From: an uncultured Bacteroidales bacterium
Lineage (GTDB): Bacteria > Bacteroidota > Bacteroidia > Bacteroidales > P3
Direction: 5' to 3'
NCBI GenBank assembly: GCA_900316235.1
Contig: ONCC01000009.1
Span: 1 to 62,407, forward strand
Length of the DNA: 62,407 nucleotides
A program made the translations under genes and the position numbers. The notes under the pieces are model-generated. The model did not search any database. It worked only from the letters and a program-made list of their open reading frames with translations, and was not told the DNA's origin. How positions within the stretch are numbered: the first letter of the stretch is position 1; each line of letters starts with the position of its first letter. Below, one piece after another: positions 24,922 through 33,561 of this stretch.

Positions 24922-26814
24922 CAAGGCAAATTGAATGTACAGACCGAGAATATATTTCCGGTCATCAAGAAATTCCTTTATTCGGACCATGAGATATTTC
25001 TGCGCGAGCTCATCAGCAACGCCGTCGACGCTACGCAGAAGTTGAAGACTCTCTCGACTCGCGGCGACTTCAAGGGCGAGTTGGGAGACCTGACTATCGA
25101 CGTCAAAATTGACAGCAAGAAGAAGACCCTCACCGTCAGCGATCGTGGCATCGGCATGACCGCCGACGAGGTGGAGAAGTACATCAACCAGATTGCTTTC
25201 AGCGGCGTCACCGACTTCATGGAGAAGTACAAGGACAGCCACGAGCCGCTCATCGGTCACTTCGGCCTCGGCTTCTACAGCGCCTTCATGGTCAGCGACA
25301 AGGTGGAAATCTTCACCAAGAGCTGGAAGGACGAGCCCGCTCAGCACTGGAGCTGCGAGGGCAACCCGGAGTTCACGATGGAGGAGGACACGAAGCACAC
25401 CGACCGCGGTACCGACATCGTGCTGCATATCGCCGACGACTGCAAGGAGTTCCTCGAAGAGGGCACCATCCTGCAACTGCTGAAGAAATACTGCCGCTTC
25501 ATGCCCGTGGCCATCCGCTTCGGCGAAGAGAGCGTGTGGGTCGATAGCGAGACCGACTGCGACAAGGACGGTAAGCCCAAGCGCGTGGAGAAGAAGCAGC
25601 CCCGCATCATCAACGACCCCGAGCCTGCATGGAAAAAGAGTCCATCGTCGTTGACAGATGAGGATTATAAAAAATTCTACCACGAGTTGTTCCCCATGAA
25701 CTTCGAGGAGCCGCTGTTCCAGATTCACCTCAACGTCGACTACCCATTCAACCTCACCGGCATCCTCTACTTCCCCAAGGTGCGCAAGACCATCGACCCC
25801 AACCGCAACAAGATACAGCTCTACTGCAACCAGGTCTTCGTCACCGACCAGGTGGAGGGCGTGGTGCCGGACTACCTGATGCTGCTGCACGGCGTGCTCG
25901 ACAGCCCCGACATCCCGCTGAACGTCAGCCGCAGCTACCTGCAAAGCGACGGCAACGTGAAGAAGATATCGCAGCACATCAGCAAGAAAGTCGCCGATAA
26001 GCTCGAGGAAATGTCGAAGAAAAAGGAAGGCGAAGAGAAGAGCGCCTTTGAGGAGAAGTGGGACGACATCAAGATCTTCGTCCAGTACGGCATGCTGACG
26101 GATGAGAAATTCTGCGAGCGCGCCATGAAGTTCTACCTGCTCAAAGGCGTCGATGGCAGCTACTACACGCTCGACAGCTACCGCGAGAAAATCAAAGCCC
26201 TGCAGACCGACAAGGACAAGACCGTCTGCTACCTCTACGCCAGCGACGCCGAGGAAGAGCACGCCTACATCGAGAAAGCCAAGGCCAAAGGCTACGACGT
26301 GCTGCTGATGGACTCGCCCCTGGAGAGCCACTTCATCAACCTGCTGGAGCAGAAACTGGAGAAGAGCCGCTTCGTGCGCGTGGACAGCGACACCGTCGAA
26401 AAGCTCATCCCCCACGACGACGCCATCCCCGAGAAGCTCAGCAAGGAGGAGAAAGAGAAGCTGCAGCCCATCATCGAGGGCGAGGTAGACAAGCAGAAGT
26501 TTACCGTCCAGCTCGAAAGCCTGGAGGAGAGCGACGCGCCGATGCAGGTAACGCAGAGCGAGTTCATGCGCCGCTACCGCGAGATGGCGCAGACCTCCGG
26601 CGGCGGCATGGGCTTCTACGGCGAGCTGCCGGAGAGCTACAACCTCGTCGTCAACATCAACCACCCCCTCATCAGCCGCGTGCTGAACGAGACCGACACG
26701 GAGAAGCAGAAAGAGCTCGTCCACCAGCTCACCGACCTGGCCCTGCTGGCCAACGGCCTGCTTAAAGGCGAAGCCCTCAGCAAGTTCCTCAAGCGTTCGG
26801 TTGAGATGATTTAA
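24919..26814 (+). CDS. htpG: Molecular chaperone HtpG (Hsp90)
   Basis: 631 residues. GHKL ATPase N-terminal domain: LRELISNAVDATQKL (the Glu/Asn of the N box), VSDRGIGMTADEV, and GHFGLGFYSAFMV lid region. The middle domain has FPMNFEEPLFQIHLNVDYPFNLTGILYFP and SRSYLQSD; the C-terminal dimerisation domain ends in LLKGEALSKFLKRSVEMI. ATP-dependent folding of client proteins in the cytoplasm. The leader is a heptamer array. Its stop overlaps a convergent lipoprotein gene by four bases. Confidence 0.97.
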   Translation: MQGKLNVQTENIFPVIKKFLYSDHEIFLRELISNAVDATQKLKTLSTRGDFKGELGDLTIDVKIDSKKKTLTVSDRGIGMTADEVEKYINQIAFSGVTDFMEKYKDSHEPLIGHFGLGFYSAFMVSDKVEIFTKSWKDEPAQHWSCEGNPEFTMEEDTKHTDRGTDIVLHIADDCKEFLEEGTILQLLKKYCRFMPVAIRFGEESVWVDSETDCDKDGKPKRVEKKQPRIINDPEPAWKKSPSSLTDEDYKKFYHELFPMNFEEPLFQIHLNVDYPFNLTGILYFPKVRKTIDPNRNKIQLYCNQVFVTDQVEGVVPDYLMLLHGVLDSPDIPLNVSRSYLQSDGNVKKISQHISKKVADKLEEMSKKKEGEEKSAFEEKWDDIKIFVQYGMLTDEKFCERAMKFYLLKGVDGSYYTLDSYREKIKALQTDKDKTVCYLYASDAEEEHAYIEKAKAKGYDVLLMDSPLESHFINLLEQKLEKSRFVRVDSDTVEKLIPHDDAIPEKLSKEEKEKLQPIIEGEVDKQKFTVQLESLEESDAPMQVTQSEFMRRYREMAQTSGGGMGFYGELPESYNLVVNINHPLISRVLNETDTEKQKELVHQLTDLALLANGLLKGEALSKFLKRSVEMI

Positions 26815-27272
26815 TACTGACGGATATAGGTAAGATTATCTAAGACGAGGAGTGTGTCATTCACCGTGAATGGATACTCCTCGTTCTTCCATTGCATGGT
26901 GTTCATGTCGCGCACCCTGACGACCATCACCCCCTGGGGGATAGAATAGGTATACTTCATGTCTATCACGGTGTCGACGGCCTTGATGTATCCGGGACCC
27001 GTCACCGAGTAGAAACCCGTTTTCGTTTTTCCTAGGTTGTCGGGGCCGAAAATCACATAATTATACGATAACTTATCTATTTTGATATTCTCCTCCGTAA
27101 TGCTATCGACAACCGTCACACTGTCAATTTTCTGATACTTCCATGTGGTGTTCTCAAGCGAAACGGGTGTCCGTTCAATAAGGTTGGGACCTTCGTATTT
27201 ACTGCACGACGAGACCGCTAGCAGCAAGGTCAGCGACATTGCCGCCATCAGGGTTTTTGTAGTGTTCTTCAT
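26811..27272 (-). CDS. Lipoprotein of unknown function
   Basis: 153 residues. Signal peptide with lipobox AVSSCSKYEGP (Cys near residue 23), then NTTWKYQKIDSVTVVDSITEENIKIDKLSYNY and a beta-rich remainder (GFYSVTGPGYIKAVDTVIDMKYTYSIPQGVMVV). Lipocalin-like topology is plausible from the Trp-containing first strand, but no family is recognised. The start at 27272 puts the signal peptide at the N-terminus and agrees with a -7 element at 27300-27307; longer in-frame starts would begin upstream of that promoter. Confidence 0.7.
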   Translation of the reverse strand: MKNTTKTLMAAMSLTLLLAVSSCSKYEGPNLIERTPVSLENTTWKYQKIDSVTVVDSITEENIKIDKLSYNYVIFGPDNLGKTKTGFYSVTGPGYIKAVDTVIDMKYTYSIPQGVMVVRVRDMNTMQWKNEEYPFTVNDTLLVLDNLTYIRQY

Positions 27273-27299
27273 ATACAATGCACTGCGTTTTTGACGATG

Positions 27300-27307
27300 C
27301 AAAAATA
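27300..27307 (-). promoter_or_regulatory. -7 element before the 27.2-kb lipoprotein
   Basis: TATTTTTG on the minus strand (TAnnTTTG), 28 bp before the ATG at 27272. Confidence 0.6.
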
Positions 27308-27415
27308 CAACATTTTCTACACACGGCAAAATATTTTTTTCAAACAGAGGGCAAAAAACACAATAAAACGCCCTCGGCAACGTTAATAGAACATTAATAT
27401 TAAAAAAAGAATCTA

Positions 27416-28111
27416 ATGAAAAAGACATTATTTACCCTCGCTGCCTCAGCGCTCCTCTTCACCGCCTGCGGCACCAAACAGGAGCCTGTCAACGAAGAAC
27501 AAATAACCAATAATAACAATACAAGAATGGAACTGAAGAACGTCAACGAGCGCGTCAATATGGGCGCCAAACTTTATGTCACGCCGCAGCCGGCACTGAT
27601 GATCGCCACCTACGACGCCGAGGGCAATCCCGACGTGATGATGGCCGCCTGGGGTGGCCAGTACGAGGGCAACCAGGTCTGCTTCCAGCTCAGCAGCCAC
27701 AAAACCACCGACAACCTGCGCCTCAACAAGGCCTTCACCCTCAGCTATGCCGACGCCCGCACGGTGGCCGAGAGCGACTACTTCGGCATCGCCAGCGGCC
27801 GCGACGTGAAGGACAAGGTCGCCCACGTGGGCTTCCACTGCACCAAGAGCGCAAACGTCAACGCCCCCGTCATCGACGAGTACCCCCTGGCCATGGAGTG
27901 CAAGGTGGTGGAGCTCATCGAGCGTGAGAACGACGGCGCCTTCGTCGTGGGCGAAATCGTCAACGCCGTCGCCGACCCCGCCATCCTCACCGACGGCAAA
28001 ATCGACATCAAGAAGCTCAACCCGCTGGTGTGGGACGGCTCGTCGTTCAACTACTACACCATCGCCGACAGCGTGGGCAAGGCCTGGAACAGCGGTATGA
28101 AACTTAAATAA
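27416..28111 (+). CDS. Flavin-reductase-like (FMN-binding split-barrel) lipoprotein
   Basis: 231 residues. The C-terminal 190 residues match the flavoredoxin/flavin reductase domain: ALMIATYDAEGNPDVMMAAWGGQYEG, SSHKTTDNLRLNKAFTLSY, and VVGEIVNAVAD. Such proteins usually are cytoplasmic, but this one starts with a lipoprotein signal (MKKTLFTLAASALLFTACGTKQEP, Cys18) and an Asn-rich linker, so the domain would be displayed in the periplasm or on the outer membrane. A second Met near residue 38 (TRMELKNVNERV) matches the usual family start. It could bind FMN or heme and act in anaerobic electron transfer. Confidence 0.85.
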   Translation: MKKTLFTLAASALLFTACGTKQEPVNEEQITNNNNTRMELKNVNERVNMGAKLYVTPQPALMIATYDAEGNPDVMMAAWGGQYEGNQVCFQLSSHKTTDNLRLNKAFTLSYADARTVAESDYFGIASGRDVKDKVAHVGFHCTKSANVNAPVIDEYPLAMECKVVELIERENDGAFVVGEIVNAVADPAILTDGKIDIKKLNPLVWDGSSFNYYTIADSVGKAWNSGMKLK

Positions 28112-28123
28112 TCAAGATAAACC

Positions 28124-29254
28124 ATGAACATCATCATCACCGGCGGTGCCGGATTCATCGGGAGCCATGTTGTCAGACTGTTTGTCAACAAGTATCCGGA
28201 GTATAAGATTATCAACCTCGACAAACTGACCTATGCCGGCAACCTCGCCAACCTTAAAGACATCGAGGACAAGCCCAACTACAAGTTCGTGAAGATGGAC
28301 ATCTGCGACTTCGACGGTGTCTATAAGTTGATGCAGGACGAGAAGGTCGACGGCATCATCCACCTGGCTGCCGAGAGCCATGTGGACCGCAGCATCAAGG
28401 ACCCCTTCACCTTCGCGCAGACCAACGTGATGGGCACCCTCAGCATGCTGCAGGCCGCCAAACTCTACTGGGAGAACCTGCCCGAGAAGTTCGAGGGCAA
28501 GCGTTTCTACCACATCTCGACCGACGAGGTCTACGGCGCCCTGGAGATGACCCACCCCGAGGGCATCAAGCCTCCCTTTACCACCAAAGCCAGCAGCGGT
28601 GAGCACCACCTAGCCTATGGAGAAAAATTCTTCACCGAAGACCTTAAGTATCAGCCGCATAGTCCTTACAGCGCCGCCAAAGCCTCGAGCGACCATTTCG
28701 TGCGCGCCTTCCACGACACCTACGGCCTGCCCATCATCGTCACCAACTGCTCGAACAACTATGGTCCCTACCAGTTCCCCGAGAAGCTCATCCCACTCTT
28801 CATCAACAATATCCGCCATCGTAAACCCCTGCCGGTCTACGGCAAGGGTGAGAACGTGCGCGACTGGCTGTATGTCGAAGACCACGCCCGTGCCATCGAC
28901 CTCATCTTCCATAAGGGCAAGATAGCCGAGACATACAACATCGGCGGCTTCAACGAGTGGAAGAACATCGATATCATCAAGGTGGTTATCAACACCGTAG
29001 ACCGCCTGCTGGGCCGTCCCGAGGGGCAGGACATGGACCTCATCACCTATGTCACCGACCGTGCCGGACACGACATGCGTTACGCCATCGACAGCAGCAA
29101 ACTGCAGCGCGAACTCGGCTGGGAGCCCAGCCTCCAGTTCGAGGAAGGCATCGAGAAGACCGTCCGCTGGTACCTCGACAATCAGGAGTGGATGGATAAC
29201 GTCACCTCCGGCGACTATCTGAAGTACTACGAGGACATGTACGCCGGTAGATAA
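28124..29254 (+). CDS. rfbB: dTDP-glucose 4,6-dehydratase
   Basis: 376 residues, extended SDR family. NAD-binding GxxGxxG is ITGGAGFIGSHV; the dehydratase motif is HISTDEVYGAL (Asp-Glu catalytic pair) and SPYSAAKASSD (YxxxK). Also diagnostic are HLAAESHVDRSI and NNYGPYQFPEKLIPLFI. Second step of dTDP-rhamnose synthesis for surface polysaccharide or LPS. The partner genes rfbA, rfbC and rfbD are not adjacent. It begins 12 bp after the flavin reductase gene and is followed by a strong terminator. Confidence 0.96.
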   Translation: MNIIITGGAGFIGSHVVRLFVNKYPEYKIINLDKLTYAGNLANLKDIEDKPNYKFVKMDICDFDGVYKLMQDEKVDGIIHLAAESHVDRSIKDPFTFAQTNVMGTLSMLQAAKLYWENLPEKFEGKRFYHISTDEVYGALEMTHPEGIKPPFTTKASSGEHHLAYGEKFFTEDLKYQPHSPYSAAKASSDHFVRAFHDTYGLPIIVTNCSNNYGPYQFPEKLIPLFINNIRHRKPLPVYGKGENVRDWLYVEDHARAIDLIFHKGKIAETYNIGGFNEWKNIDIIKVVINTVDRLLGRPEGQDMDLITYVTDRAGHDMRYAIDSSKLQRELGWEPSLQFEEGIEKTVRWYLDNQEWMDNVTSGDYLKYYEDMYAGR

Positions 29255-29283
29255 ACCCACCCACCCATTTGTTAAAAAATCAT

Positions 29284-29313
29284 AAAGACCATCAATGTGA
29301 TGGTCTTTTTTTT
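29284..29313 (+). terminator. Rho-independent terminator of rfbB
   Basis: Stem AAAGACCATC / GATGGTCTTT with AATGT loop and a following T run. Confidence 0.92.
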
Positions 29314-29381
29314 GCTCCCAAAACGTTAAAATCACAAATACAGGTCAAACTAACACACTCTTCGCACAATCAACCTATTAA

Positions 29382-29454
29382 CTACCTACCAACACCCTAC
29401 CAACTCCTACCGTGGTAGGAGTTGGTAGGGTGTTGGTAAGGGCTTCGTAGGTAG
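29382..29454. repeat. Dispersed palindromic array, copy C
   Basis: Two perfect 25-nt arms (29387-29411 and 29414-29438) around a two-base centre GT. The core is CCTACC-GT-GGTAGG and the arms contain AACTCCTACC- and AACACCCTACC-type units. Outer CTACCTAC/GTAGGTAG bases extend the symmetry. It is the most perfect of the five copies. Confidence 0.92.
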
Positions 29455-29568
29455 AATATCGCTACCCGGTAACAACCTTTTTTCTATTTTTTTTCATCTG
29501 GACGCAATAAAGAAATATTTTCTTCGTTTTTTAACTATAATTTTAATTACATAATAATATTTATAATT

Positions 29569-29919
29569 ATGAATAAGGAACTGACAAAGGCCGAGGAACA
29601 GGTGATGCAAGCCCTATGGAAAATAGAGAAAGGGTTTGCAAACGAGATTGTTGCAGCCGTGGAGAGCGAAGCGGCATACAACACGGTGCTCACGGTGGTG
29701 AGGATTCTGGAGCAGAAGGGCTTCGTGGCGCACGAGACCTTCAACCGCTCGAACCGCTACTATCCGCTCGTCACACGCGAGGAGTACATGCAGCAGCAGC
29801 TGGGGCGCCTAACCAAGAGCTACTTCGGTTCGGCACGGGCATTGGTGTCGTTTCTCGTCGACAAAAAGGAAGTCAGCCTCGAAGACCTCGAGTCAATAAC
29901 CAAAGAACTTGAAAAATGA
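29569..29919 (+). CDS. BlaI/MecI/CopY-family transcriptional regulator
   Basis: 116 residues: winged helix (LTKAEEQVMQALWKIEKGFANEIVAA, AYNTVLTVVRILEQKGFVAHE) and a short C-terminal dimerisation helix with DKKEVSLEDLESITKEL. These repressors are cleaved or released after signalling by the adjacent M56 membrane protease, with which this gene overlaps by four bases. In Bacteroidota the pair more often senses envelope stress than beta-lactams; no beta-lactamase gene is near. An operator would be expected in the 115 bp upstream. Confidence 0.93.
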   Translation: MNKELTKAEEQVMQALWKIEKGFANEIVAAVESEAAYNTVLTVVRILEQKGFVAHETFNRSNRYYPLVTREEYMQQQLGRLTKSYFGSARALVSFLVDKKEVSLEDLESITKELEK

Positions 29920-31175
29920 TACACTGGATGTTATTCTCGACCTTGGCGGCAGGGCTGCTGTACGGCCTCTACTGCCTGACGCTGCGGCGCGACCGCTGGC
30001 TGCAGCTGAACCTTTGGTATCTGCTGGTGGCAATCGGCTTCAGTATGGTGTTCCCCTTTATCAAGCTACCCGACGGCCTCGGCCAGGCATCGCAGTCGGT
30101 GGCCTCGGTGGAGGAGTACCTGGTGACGATGAACGAAGTAGAGATATCGGCCATCACGGCTCCGCGTACCCTCGGAGTGATGGTAGACCTTTACCTCGTC
30201 GGCGTTGCGCTGTGCGCAGTTTACCTCCTGTTCCAGCTGGCGGCGCAGGTGGTAATTGTCATCAGGCTCCGGCGCAGGCATAAGGTCTATAGGGCAAGCG
30301 ACGGCTTTGACATACCACGCGGTGCGGCGCTCATGCTGCTGGATGACGACACGGCCACGTACTCCTTCTTCAACCATATAGTGGTGGGCACGCGAGGCCT
30401 GAACGATGACGAGGTGCGCTGCATACTGGCCCACGAGTCGCTGCACGTGAGGCAGGGCCATTCGGTCGACCTTCTGTTTGCAAGGCTACTGTGCTGCCTG
30501 ATGTGGTTCAACCCCTTTGCGTGGCTCATCATGCGCGAGATACGTGCGGTACATGAGTTTCTGGCCGACGCCGCGTCGATCGGTGCCTGCGGCCGCGAGG
30601 GGTATCTGCACCTGCTCTACAGTCAGACTACCGGTACAGGATATGGCCATATCACAAATAAATTTCACAGTATTAACATCAAAAAACGTATTGTTATGAT
30701 GAACCAAAAGAAAACGCGCTTCGGCGCATGGAAAATGCTGGCCGCGTTGCCCGTGGCGGCAGTGCTGATGGTGGTGGGTTGCAAGCCCGCCGTAACAGAG
30801 AATCCCGACACCTCTGTCGAAGCATATGCCAGCATACATGATATGCCCGCGGATACCACTGACACCTACCTGATGGTGGAAGCGGAGCCTGAGTTCCCCG
30901 GTGGCATGGAGGCTCTCATGAAGTACCTCTCCGAGAACATCAAGTATCCCGAACAGGCAAAGAAGGAAAACATCCAGGGCAAAGTGTATATGAGATTCGT
31001 CGTGGAAAGAGACGGCAGTATTGTCGATGCCGAAATATTACGCGGCATCGGTGGCGGATGCGACGAGGAGGCCCTCCGCGTGGTCAACGCCATGCCCAAA
31101 TGGGAACCTGGCAAACAGAAAGGCACGCCCGTTCGCGTCCAGTACAACCTGCCCATTGTCTTTAAACTACAATAG
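29916..31175 (+). CDS. BlaR1-like M56 metallopeptidase fused to a TonB C-terminal domain
   Basis: 419 residues. Three to four membrane helices in the first 140 residues, then the M56 zinc site CILAHESLHVRQGHSVDLL (HExxH) with the third ligand in HEFLADAASI. A second hydrophobic segment with a lipobox-like end (MLAALPVAAVLMVVGCKP) lies near residue 280, then a TonB C-terminal domain from about 325 (PEFPGGMEALMKYLSENIKYPEQAKKENIQGKV, ending LPIVFKL). This suits a sensor-protease that also contacts outer-membrane transporters. The M56-TonB fusion is frequent in Bacteroidota. Translationally coupled to blaI. Confidence 0.92.
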   Translation: MIHWMLFSTLAAGLLYGLYCLTLRRDRWLQLNLWYLLVAIGFSMVFPFIKLPDGLGQASQSVASVEEYLVTMNEVEISAITAPRTLGVMVDLYLVGVALCAVYLLFQLAAQVVIVIRLRRRHKVYRASDGFDIPRGAALMLLDDDTATYSFFNHIVVGTRGLNDDEVRCILAHESLHVRQGHSVDLLFARLLCCLMWFNPFAWLIMREIRAVHEFLADAASIGACGREGYLHLLYSQTTGTGYGHITNKFHSINIKKRIVMMNQKKTRFGAWKMLAALPVAAVLMVVGCKPAVTENPDTSVEAYASIHDMPADTTDTYLMVEAEPEFPGGMEALMKYLSENIKYPEQAKKENIQGKVYMRFVVERDGSIVDAEILRGIGGGCDEEALRVVNAMPKWEPGKQKGTPVRVQYNLPIVFKLQ

Positions 31176-31200
31176 CAAAACACATTGGAGGCACAATAAG

Positions 31201-31249
31201 AAGTCGAAGATGACGTTATTAACAATATGAAAAACATCATCTTCGACTT
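31201..31249 (+). promoter_or_regulatory. Hairpin masking the start codon of the HAD phosphatase gene
   Basis: AAGTCGAAGATGA (31201-31213) in the leader is perfectly complementary to TCATCTTCGACTT (31237-31249) in codons 4-8. The loop holds the ATG (31227). Such a stem could limit translation initiation. No ligand or factor is known. Confidence 0.6.
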
Positions 31250-31814
31250 TGGCAATGTGCTGGTGCAATGGCACCCAGAACTGATATACAAAGAGCATTT
31301 CGGCGACGAGGCCAAGGCCTGGTGGTTCCTGCGCCATGTGGCCGACAACGAGTGGCGTGGCCGCATCGATGCTGGAGAGAGTTCAGATGCCTGCATCCGC
31401 GAACTGAAAGCAAAATACCCTGAATATGCAGAAGCCGTCGAGCTCTACCGCTCGCGATGGAAAGAGATGCTCACCGACGAGGTGCCCGGCATGCGGGAAC
31501 TGCTTCTAGAACTAAAAAGTAAGAACTATGAGATATATGGATTGACGAATTGGAGCATGGAGACCTTTCCCGAGGCACGTAAGCATTTCGGCATCCTGCA
31601 GATGATTGACCGCTACGTGGTCAGCGCCGAAGAGCACCTTATCAAGCCCGACCCGCGTCTCTTCCAGATACTGCTCGACCGATACCAGCTCAAGGCAGAG
31701 GATTGCATCTTTGTAGACGACAACCCCGACAATGTGGCCGCCGCCTGCCGCATGGGCATGCACGGCATCCACTTCATCGGGGCCGACGATTTGCGCCAAA
31801 AACTGGCGTTGTAA
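31227..31814 (+). CDS. HAD-family phosphatase (YihX-like)
   Basis: 195 residues. HAD motif I is FDFGNVLVQWH (Asp6 nucleophile with Asn in place of the usual second Thr pattern, as in YihX-like enzymes), motif II YGLTNWS, motif III KPDPRLF and motif IV FVDDNPDNVAAA. This subgroup dephosphorylates small sugar phosphates such as alpha-glucose-1-phosphate. Monocistronic, 52 bp after the M56-TonB gene and possibly co-transcribed with it. The start region can fold back on the leader. Confidence 0.92.
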   Translation: MKNIIFDFGNVLVQWHPELIYKEHFGDEAKAWWFLRHVADNEWRGRIDAGESSDACIRELKAKYPEYAEAVELYRSRWKEMLTDEVPGMRELLLELKSKNYEIYGLTNWSMETFPEARKHFGILQMIDRYVVSAEEHLIKPDPRLFQILLDRYQLKAEDCIFVDDNPDNVAAACRMGMHGIHFIGADDLRQKLAL

Positions 31815-31821
31815 TGTTTCC

Positions 31822-32610
31822 TTATTCGCTCTTGCGGATGCTCTTGTAGCCGCTCATCAGGCCTGTATTGGCACTGCCTATGAAGGCGAGAATCTGCTTG
31901 CCCTCGTCGGTTTGACCGTAGCGTTCCTTCACCTGCTCCACGGCATCGCTGACATTCAATCCCTTCACAAAGATGTAGCGATAGATGTCGCTGATGCGGT
32001 TGATGCTCTCCTGCGAGAAGCCACGACGCTGTAAGCCGAGACTGTTGACACCGCAGTACTGGATGGGATAGCGGGCAGCCTTCACATAGGGAGGGATATC
32101 CTTGTCGATAAGGGCACCACCCTGGGTGATGACGTGCGAGCCGATGTGGATGAACTGCAGGCAGGCAGTTTTGCCGCCGAGGATGACATAGTCGCCCATG
32201 ATGATATGGCCGGCCAGCGTAGCGTTGTTGGCCAACACGCAATTGTCGCCCACCACACAGTCGTGGGCCACATGCACGTAAGCCATCAGCAGGTTGTTGT
32301 TGCCGATAACCGTCTTGCCGCTGGCAGCAGTGCCGCGGTTGATGGTGCAGCACTCACGGATAACGTTGTTGTCGCCAATCTCAACAGTAGTGTATTCGCC
32401 GGCAAACTTCAGGTCCTGCGGCACGGCAGCGATAACCGCACCGGGGAAGATCTTGCAGTTCTTGCCGATTCGGGCACCGGGGAAGATGGTCACATTGGGG
32501 CCAATCCACGTGCCATCACCTATCTCCACATCCTCATAGATGGTGGTAAAATTCGAAATCTTTACGTTCTGGCCAATCTTGGCATCAGGATGAAGGTCGT
32601 ATAAAGTCAT
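31822..32610 (-). CDS. lpxA: Acyl-ACP--UDP-N-acetylglucosamine O-acyltransferase
   Basis: 262 residues of left-handed beta-helix hexapeptide repeats ([IV]G at six-residue steps: VEIGDGTWIGPNVTIFPGARIGKNCKIFPG). The catalytic His lies in AYVHVAHDCVVGDN. The C-terminal helical part (GLNSLGLQRRGFS-like: GVNSLGLQRRGFSQESINRI) is typical. First step of lipid A synthesis in the cytoplasm. It follows lpxC with only six bases between, forming a guaA-LysM-lpxC-lpxA series. Confidence 0.97.
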   Translation of the reverse strand: MTLYDLHPDAKIGQNVKISNFTTIYEDVEIGDGTWIGPNVTIFPGARIGKNCKIFPGAVIAAVPQDLKFAGEYTTVEIGDNNVIRECCTINRGTAASGKTVIGNNNLLMAYVHVAHDCVVGDNCVLANNATLAGHIIMGDYVILGGKTACLQFIHIGSHVITQGGALIDKDIPPYVKAARYPIQYCGVNSLGLQRRGFSQESINRISDIYRYIFVKGLNVSDAVEQVKERYGQTDEGKQILAFIGSANTGLMSGYKSIRKSE

Positions 32611-32616
32611 TATCTA

Positions 32617-33555
32617 TTATTTGTTTGTTTCTGTATTGGGATGTTCTTTCATGTATTCCATCAGGAAGCAGGCGAAGGCATTGTTGGCCTTGTGTCCTGG
32701 CTTGTAGATGGAGAAGTGGGCATTGAGCATGCAGCCTGCCAATCTCACGTCGCCCACGAAGTCAAGCAGCTTGTGGCGCGCTGGCTCGTTGGGGAAATAG
32801 GGGTTGGTAGTGTTGAGCACGCCGTCATGTACCTTAAAGTTATTGATATCCTTGTTGAATATTTTTCCCAACCGTTTCAGCTGACGGGGTTTCAATTCCT
32901 CGTTGACATACACCAGGGCATTATCCAAACTACCGCCCTTGATTAGGTTGAATCGCAACAGAGGCTCAATCTCGTGCAGAAAAACAAAGGTGCGGCAGGG
33001 TGCGATGCCCGCTGGATATTCCGAAAAGTCATTCATATCGGCCTCCTGACGTCCAATGACGCTATTCGGGAAGTCTATCTCGCAATGCACCGAGAAGTGG
33101 TCGCAGGGCTCAAGATCGAACACCGAGCCTGTAGGCTCATACTCAAAATGCAAAGGTTCGGTAAACGTGTAATATTTGCGTGGTGTAGCCATGGTGCGGA
33201 CACCCACGCGTGCCAACTCGAGCATCCAGGGACGCGAGGAACCATCGATGATGGGCACCTCGCCACCGTCAAGTTCTACCAACGCATTGTCTATCCGCAT
33301 TCCGTGCAACGCTGACACCAAATGCTCGATAGTGGCTATCGACTGGCGCCCGCTGCCCAACGTCGTACCGCGCGATGTCGTTCCCACGTTCGTTGCAAGG
33401 GCCTGCTGTGTGATGATATTTGTTCGGTCGGTACGGCGGAAGGCTATGCCGAAATCCTCAAAAGCCGGCTTCACCGTCACCGTCACCGTTCGTCCCGTAT
33501 GCAATCCAGGACCCGTTACTCTAAATTCTTTTTGTATGGTGGTTTGATAATCCAT
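32617..33555 (-). CDS. lpxC: UDP-3-O-acyl-N-acetylglucosamine deacetylase, without fused FabZ
   Basis: 312 residues. Zinc-binding LpxC motifs: ATIEHLVSALHGMRI (first His), HKLLDFVGDVRLAG (His and Asp ligands) and KPGHKANNAF (general His). It carries out the committed step of lipid A synthesis. In most Bacteroidota LpxC is fused to the dehydratase FabZ (about 460 residues); here the protein ends at the LpxC domain (EHPNTETNK) and lpxA follows at once, so FabZ must be elsewhere. Its start lies six bases from the LysM gene stop. Confidence 0.96.
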   Translation of the reverse strand: MDYQTTIQKEFRVTGPGLHTGRTVTVTVKPAFEDFGIAFRRTDRTNIITQQALATNVGTTSRGTTLGSGRQSIATIEHLVSALHGMRIDNALVELDGGEVPIIDGSSRPWMLELARVGVRTMATPRKYYTFTEPLHFEYEPTGSVFDLEPCDHFSVHCEIDFPNSVIGRQEADMNDFSEYPAGIAPCRTFVFLHEIEPLLRFNLIKGGSLDNALVYVNEELKPRQLKRLGKIFNKDINNFKVHDGVLNTTNPYFPNEPARHKLLDFVGDVRLAGCMLNAHFSIYKPGHKANNAFACFLMEYMKEHPNTETNK

Positions 33556-33561
33556 TTGCTA

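Larger units (their letters stand above)
29255..29568. other. Intergenic region rfbB / blaI
   Basis: 314 bp with no gene: a terminator at 29284-29313, a long palindromic array at 29382-29454, and an AT-rich stretch before blaI. No clear -7 element is visible; the sequence near 29540-29560 is simply A/T-rich. Confidence 0.6.

Noticed and set aside
24910..26724. 604-residue open frame antisense to htpG
   Set aside because: It is a by-product of codon bias in htpG; composition (Val/Leu/His/Asp-rich) fits no protein family, while htpG is complete and conserved.
29569..31175. Beta-lactam resistance locus
   Set aside because: BlaI and BlaR1-like proteins are present, but no beta-lactamase or PBP2a gene, and the sensor has a TonB tail instead of a penicillin-binding domain.
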